A stretch of 11,172 nucleotides of DNA from an uncultured Rhodospirillaceae bacterium (lineage in GTDB: Bacteria > Pseudomonadota > Alphaproteobacteria > Rhodospirillales > Casp-alpha2), in contig CAJWVP010000057.1 of NCBI GenBank assembly GCA_913048145.1, forward strand, positions 1 to 11,172. Reading direction: 5' to 3'. Made by a program: the position numbers and the translations under genes. The notes beneath the pieces were generated by a model that saw only the letters and a program-made list of their open reading frames with translations, had not been told where the DNA came from and did not search any database. Each line of letters begins with the position of its first letter. The first letter of the stretch is position 1. This document shows, piece by piece, positions 8,087 through 11,172 of the stretch.

Positions 8087-8530
8087 ATGAGTGATCTGCC
8101 CACAGCCAAAGACGGCGACTACGCCGGAGATGTGACCCCATCCGAAGCTTGGGAAATGTTAAAGTCCGAGCCAGATACGGTCCTTATCGACGTCCGCACG
8201 GATGCGGAATACAACTATGTGGGCCGGCCTGACCTGTCGTCATTGGGCAAGTATGTTGCCTTGGTCATGTGGGTGCGCTTTCCTGACAATGCCCGCAATC
8301 TGGATTTCGTTGCGAACGTGAAAGCCATGGGCATGACGCCCAATCAAAAACTGTTGTTTCTCTGTCGGAGCGGTGTCCGCTCTCGCCATACGGCCGCTGC
8401 CATGACGGATGCGGGCTTCGCCAACTGCTTCAACGTCCTCGAGGGCTTCGAGGGGGACAAGGATGCGGATGGGCACCGTGGCACCATTGGCGGATGGAAA
8501 GTCGCCGGCTTGCCCTGGATCCAGGGTTAG
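8087..8530 (+). CDS. Single-domain rhodanese-like protein
   Basis: A 147-residue rhodanese domain with the active-site loop CRSGVRS at 93-99, so the persulfide-carrying cysteine is C93. Other family marks are LIDVRTDAEY at 33-42 and a C-terminal NVLEGFEGDKD...GWK..GLPW block. The loop CRSGVR indicates an active sulfurtransferase-type site rather than an inactive regulatory copy. No signal peptide or membrane segment is present, so it is cytoplasmic. The start ATG lies seven bases after the reductase stop, and the ribosome binding site is weak, so it probably depends on translation of the preceding genes. Its role with KorAB and the reductase is unknown; supply of sulfur for the iron-sulfur clusters of KorB or ferredoxin, or their repair, is possible but only inferred. 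It ends 15 bases before the convergent Sel1 gene. Confidence 0.9.
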   Translation: MSDLPTAKDGDYAGDVTPSEAWEMLKSEPDTVLIDVRTDAEYNYVGRPDLSSLGKYVALVMWVRFPDNARNLDFVANVKAMGMTPNQKLLFLCRSGVRSRHTAAAMTDAGFANCFNVLEGFEGDKDADGHRGTIGGWKVAGLPWIQG

Positions 8531-8545
8531 GCGGCTCGTCGTTCT

Positions 8546-9280
8546 TCAGAGCTGGTTGTGCTCTTTCATCCAATCCAGCGCCATCTTCTCTGATTTGGCA
8601 ATCTCGTCTGCGTTCATGCGTTGTGAGACCTTCTTGAGATTGTATTCGGCGCGATCATTGCCGCCGTTTGCGGAGATGGCGAACCACATGCGCGCCATGA
8701 CGAAGTCCTTTTTTACGCCAAGACCGTCACCATAAAGGTTGCCAATACCCAACTGGGCTTGAGCAACGCCCTTCTGCGCCGCCTTGCGGTACCAGTCCAT
8801 GGCTCTCTCGTAGTTCTTGGTTACGCCAAGACCGGCATGGTACATGCCGCCGACGAGGCCTTGAGCTTCAGGGTGCCCTTGTTCAGCCGATTCCGACCAA
8901 AGCTGAATGGCTTCTTTGTAGTTCTGTGTATCGAAGGCCATTTTGCCCTCGAAGTAGTTATCCGATGCAAAGAAGCTTTTCGTTTCTTTTGACTTCTTGA
9001 TCAATGGCAAAGGCGTAATCGTCGATTTCGGCGAAATGGGCTGCGCCCCGATTGTGCCCGCGACCGCGCAGGAACCGCTGAACTTCTTCGCACGAATTCG
9101 GGCCAAAGCTGCAAACTTCCCTTTAGGATAGGCACTCATATAGGCGCAGTATTCCTCACCATCGGTGCTGTTGGCGATGGATTCCCAGAACACTACTTCC
9201 GAACGATCAGCAAACGCGGATGGTGCAAAGACAAGGCCCGTAACGAATACGAGTAGAAAACGAAATTGCCCTAAGATCAC
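8546..9280 (-). CDS. Exported Sel1-repeat protein
   Basis: A 244-residue protein with a signal peptide at residues 1-24 (hydrophobic LLVFVTGLVFAP, probable cleavage after AFA), so it is likely periplasmic. After it comes an FWESI...EEYCAYMSAYPKGKFAALAR segment (31-61) of a kind often seen at the start of repeat-containing envelope proteins. Two good Sel1 repeats follow: about 138-173 (GGMYHAGLGVTKNYERA) and 174-209 (GNLYGDGLGVKKDFVMA), with a poorer one at about 103-137. Sel1 repeats are alpha-helical scaffolds for protein-protein contact; the partner is unknown. Cysteines 45 and 71 could form a disulfide. The start is GTG at 9280, supported by a strong AAAGGAGG eight bases upstream. Transcription converges on the rhodanese gene. 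Confidence 0.85.
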   Translation of the reverse strand: MILGQFRFLLVFVTGLVFAPSAFADRSEVVFWESIANSTDGEEYCAYMSAYPKGKFAALARIRAKKFSGSCAVAGTIGAQPISPKSTITPLPLIKKSKETKSFFASDNYFEGKMAFDTQNYKEAIQLWSESAEQGHPEAQGLVGGMYHAGLGVTKNYERAMDWYRKAAQKGVAQAQLGIGNLYGDGLGVKKDFVMARMWFAISANGGNDRAEYNLKKVSQRMNADEIAKSEKMALDWMKEHNQL

Positions 9281-9580
9281 TTGTTATGCCTCCTTTGCTT
9301 CGTGCCTACCAGCCACATCTAACGATCGACGATTGTTTAACAGCTCCCGACCAATGCTCGATTCTAACAGGTCGGACCGTCGGGAGGAAACACGATCGGC
9401 CTGGCTACAGAGGAAGACCGCGATCCGCAATATCGACATATCGGTAATCTGAAATGCACATGAGATGTTTTGAACTGGGGAAGACGGGTTTCTGCCCATG
9501 GTAGTCGAGATCCACTAATGGCAGTTCCTAAGGCTTTACCGCTCTCGCCATGGCGGCTTGTGAGAAATAACCAGCTGCCC
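9281..9580. other. Intergenic stretch without a convincing gene
   Basis: These 300 bases lie between the CoA-transferase stop and the Sel1-repeat gene. They hold the Sel1 ribosome binding site and presumably its promoter, though I see no good -35/-10 pair. A 71-codon minus-strand frame at 9284-9499 ends three bases before the Sel1 GTG; it has no recognisable family and no clear ribosome binding site, so I do not call it a gene. A near-perfect dyad AACGATCG-A-CGATTGTT lies at 9320-9336, with no T-run beside it. Confidence 0.5.
9289..9296 (-). promoter_or_regulatory. Strong Shine-Dalgarno site for the Sel1 gene GTG start
   Basis: AAAGGAGG on the minus strand, eight bases ahead of the GTG at 9278-9280, decides this non-ATG start. 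It is the strongest ribosome binding site in the window. Confidence 0.75.
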
Positions 9581-11002
9581 TCACCCGATGGCGTGATGAT
9601 CGTGGCATTCCAGCCAAAGTGGTAGGTCACCACCCAGGACCGGTGTTGGACGCGTCCAGTCCGGCGGCGTTTCGGAGAGCGCCAAGACGGGACCCAGATG
9701 GCGCAACGGACCAAGGGCGGTATCCGATTGTTGCCGCAGGACATCAAGTTCGTCTGGAGTTAGATCTAAATTTTCACCTGGGAACGTCACCTGACCCTGG
9801 CGATCAATGAACATGCCGGATTGGCAAAGGGATGCGCGGACATGATAACTCCCGCCTTCCGTTGCGCGACGCGCAAGGGCCAAGAGGATACCGTAGGCGG
9901 CCAGATATCCCGTCGTGTAATCGCAGGCTGCGGCCGGTAGCAGCATGGGTTGACCTTGGCCACTGTCGTGACAAATGCCGGTAACGGTTTGGGCCACCTG
10001 TTCCCATCCAGCGCGATGGCTCAGTGGGCCATCCGCACCGAAACAACTGATTGATGCACACACGATCCCCGGGCGGACCCGCGCCAAATCTTCGGGACCG
10101 AAACCAAGCTTCTCCATGATCCCAGGCCGGTAACCCTGGGAAAATACGTCTGCGTCGGCCACCAAGGCGCGCAGGCTTGTGACCTCGTCCTCGTCTTTAA
10201 GGTTTAGATAACAGCTCCGTTTGCCATGGCTGGTATCGATGACATGCTCGGCAATCTGCGGCACGTCGGCGCCTGTGATCATGAGGACCTCGGCGCCATG
10301 CTCGGCCAAGGTCCGCGCGGCGATGGGACCGGCAAGGATACGGGTTAGGTCCAGTACATTGATGCCGCTGAGGGGGCGGGGGCCGTTTGGGAACGGTTCG
10401 GGGTCGCTGTCGCCGATCTTGATGATCTCGACGATCGGCTTCGCCGCCAGGGTTTGCCCATGAGGGTGAGCCGTCCATTCCTCCCGGCTACGCACCATGG
10501 CCCCGCATGCCTGTGCTTCGTCGATGGCACCTTCCAGATCTAGCGCGTCCCAGCCTTCGACGGCTTCGGCGACCGAGCCCGGGTTCGGTTCGCACTTCAA
10601 GACATCAAGGACGCGGGCCTTCAAATTCGGGAGTCCGAAATGGGGTAGGAACCATCGACCGTCTTTTGTTGGCCATGGCTGGGTGATCTGTCGCATGGCC
10701 ACATGGCCTTTGCTGACGATGGACTCCCAGGCTCCATCTGCACCGGGGCGCAGGGCATAGCCGGTGCTACGTAAGGCCGCGGCGGCATGACGAACATTGA
10801 TGGATACGTTCTGGCGCCGCCCGGTTCGTTGCGCCCAAATATCAGACACGGCGACACCGATGCCGGCTAAGACCGCCGCACAGGTTTCGCCAATACGGAA
10901 CCTTGTGGATAACACGGGATCGGCGCCCGAGATCGTAACTTGGTCGGGTAACGGAAAGTCCGAGTTTCGGACGGACAGGACTTCGCGGAAGGCGTTCGAC
11001 AT
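9581..11002 (-). CDS. Class III (CaiB/BaiF) CoA-transferase with permuted halves
   Basis: A 473-residue protein of the class III CoA-transferase superfamily, which moves CoA between acyl-CoA donors and carboxylic acids. The usual N-terminal block of this family, here PLSGINVLDLTRILAGP, begins at residue 210 rather than residue 1. Residues about 36-200 instead resemble the middle and C-terminal part of a normal member (RTGRRQNVSINV, then PWPTKDGRWF, then EEWTAHPHGQ). The second half holds the probable catalytic aspartate, D361 in ACDYTTGYLAAYG, equivalent to the family's active-site Asp. I recall other bacterial proteins of about 460-480 residues with this arrangement, so it is probably a functional permuted subfamily and not a broken gene. 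The start at 11002 is supported by AAGGA eight bases upstream (11011-11015). The substrate is not predictable. It follows another probable CoA-transferase by 89 bases. Confidence 0.88.
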   Translation of the reverse strand: MSNAFREVLSVRNSDFPLPDQVTISGADPVLSTRFRIGETCAAVLAGIGVAVSDIWAQRTGRRQNVSINVRHAAAALRSTGYALRPGADGAWESIVSKGHVAMRQITQPWPTKDGRWFLPHFGLPNLKARVLDVLKCEPNPGSVAEAVEGWDALDLEGAIDEAQACGAMVRSREEWTAHPHGQTLAAKPIVEIIKIGDSDPEPFPNGPRPLSGINVLDLTRILAGPIAARTLAEHGAEVLMITGADVPQIAEHVIDTSHGKRSCYLNLKDEDEVTSLRALVADADVFSQGYRPGIMEKLGFGPEDLARVRPGIVCASISCFGADGPLSHRAGWEQVAQTVTGICHDSGQGQPMLLPAAACDYTTGYLAAYGILLALARRATEGGSYHVRASLCQSGMFIDRQGQVTFPGENLDLTPDELDVLRQQSDTALGPLRHLGPVLALSETPPDWTRPTPVLGGDLPLWLECHDHHAIG

Positions 11003-11091
11003 GGTGGATGTCCTTGCTAGGGGATGCGCTCACGCGAACACGGTCGCCGATGCCGATCAACAGACCTTTGTTTCACGAACAACTGATTAGC

Positions 11092-11172
11092 TCACAACCC
11101 GATGACGCTGTTGGCCGCCATCTCTTCGATCTCGGCGTCAGTATAGTCCAGTTCCGCCAGAACAGCACGGGT
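11092..11172 (-). CDS. C-terminal end of a probable second CoA-transferase (runs off right edge)
   Basis: The minus strand is open from the right edge at 11172 to a TGA at 11092-11094, giving the last 26 residues: RAVLAELDYTDAEIEEMAAN followed by SVIGL. The pattern [R/E]-x-V-L-x-E-L-x-Y-[S/T]-x-x-E-I, then a short tail ending near VIG, is what normal CaiB/BaiF CoA-transferases show at their C-terminus. The same-strand CoA-transferase starts 89 bases downstream, so the two may be co-transcribed. With only 26 residues visible the family call is provisional. Confidence 0.6.
   Translation of the reverse strand, partial: TRAVLAELDYTDAEIEEMAANSVIGL

Noticed and set aside
8548..8564. Possible bidirectional terminator AGAGC-TGGTTGT-GCTCT between the convergent genes
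   Set aside because: The stem has only five base pairs, lies inside the Sel1 coding end, and is followed by only a short T-run. It is too weak to call.
9581..11002. CoA-transferase as a rearranged pseudogene
   Set aside because: The frame is open for 473 codons, has a good ribosome binding site, keeps the catalytic Asp, and the same order of halves is familiar from other bacterial proteins.
1..11172. Mobile element, phage, CRISPR or defence island
   Set aside because: No transposase, integrase, terminal repeats, direct-repeat array, toxin-antitoxin pair or nuclease family is visible. The genes are metabolic and envelope functions.

Overview
This 11.2 kb window looks like a chromosomal segment from an alphaproteobacterium, probably of the Rhodospirillales type. 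The assignment rests on moderately GC-rich coding sequence, the neighbourhood of a TldE/PmbA protein, an MsbA-type ABC exporter and a DUF374 acyltransferase, and the style of the rhodanese and CoA-transferase proteins. It is inferred from protein character only. I see no rRNA, tRNA, insertion sequence, prophage or CRISPR array.

Layout. (1) Bases 1-3545, minus strand: pmbA/tldE (2199-3545), an MsbA-like ABC exporter (310-2118) and the N-terminal 95 residues of a DUF374 lysophospholipid acyltransferase that runs off the left edge. The last two form a cell-envelope (lipid A / phospholipid) pair. (2) Bases 3546-3811: a divergent intergenic region with two adjacent inverted repeats on the pmbA side and a weak promoter candidate facing korA. 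(3) Bases 3812-8530, plus strand: a compact run korA, korB, an adrenodoxin-reductase-like ferredoxin-NADP+ reductase, and a single-domain rhodanese, with gaps of 1, 19 (or 7) and 7 bases. (4) Bases 8546-9280, minus strand: an exported Sel1-repeat protein, tail to tail with the rhodanese. (5) Bases 9281-9580: 300 bases with no convincing gene. (6) Bases 9581-11172, minus strand: a class III (CaiB/BaiF) CoA-transferase whose halves are in permuted order, preceded by the last 26 codons of a second probable CoA-transferase entering from the right edge.

How the genes work together. KorA (gamma-alpha fusion) and KorB (thiamine diphosphate and 4Fe-4S subunit) make an oxygen-tolerant-type 2-oxoglutarate:ferredoxin oxidoreductase. 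The next gene encodes a flavoprotein that exchanges electrons between ferredoxin and NADP(H). Together they could run a ferredoxin-mediated, NADPH-linked alternative to 2-oxoglutarate dehydrogenase, or drive reductive carboxylation of succinyl-CoA. No ferredoxin gene is in the window, so the carrier must be encoded elsewhere.

No plainly undescribed system stands out. The items most worth a second look are the KorAB-FprA-rhodanese operon, the permuted CoA-transferase, and the paired inverted repeats ahead of pmbA.
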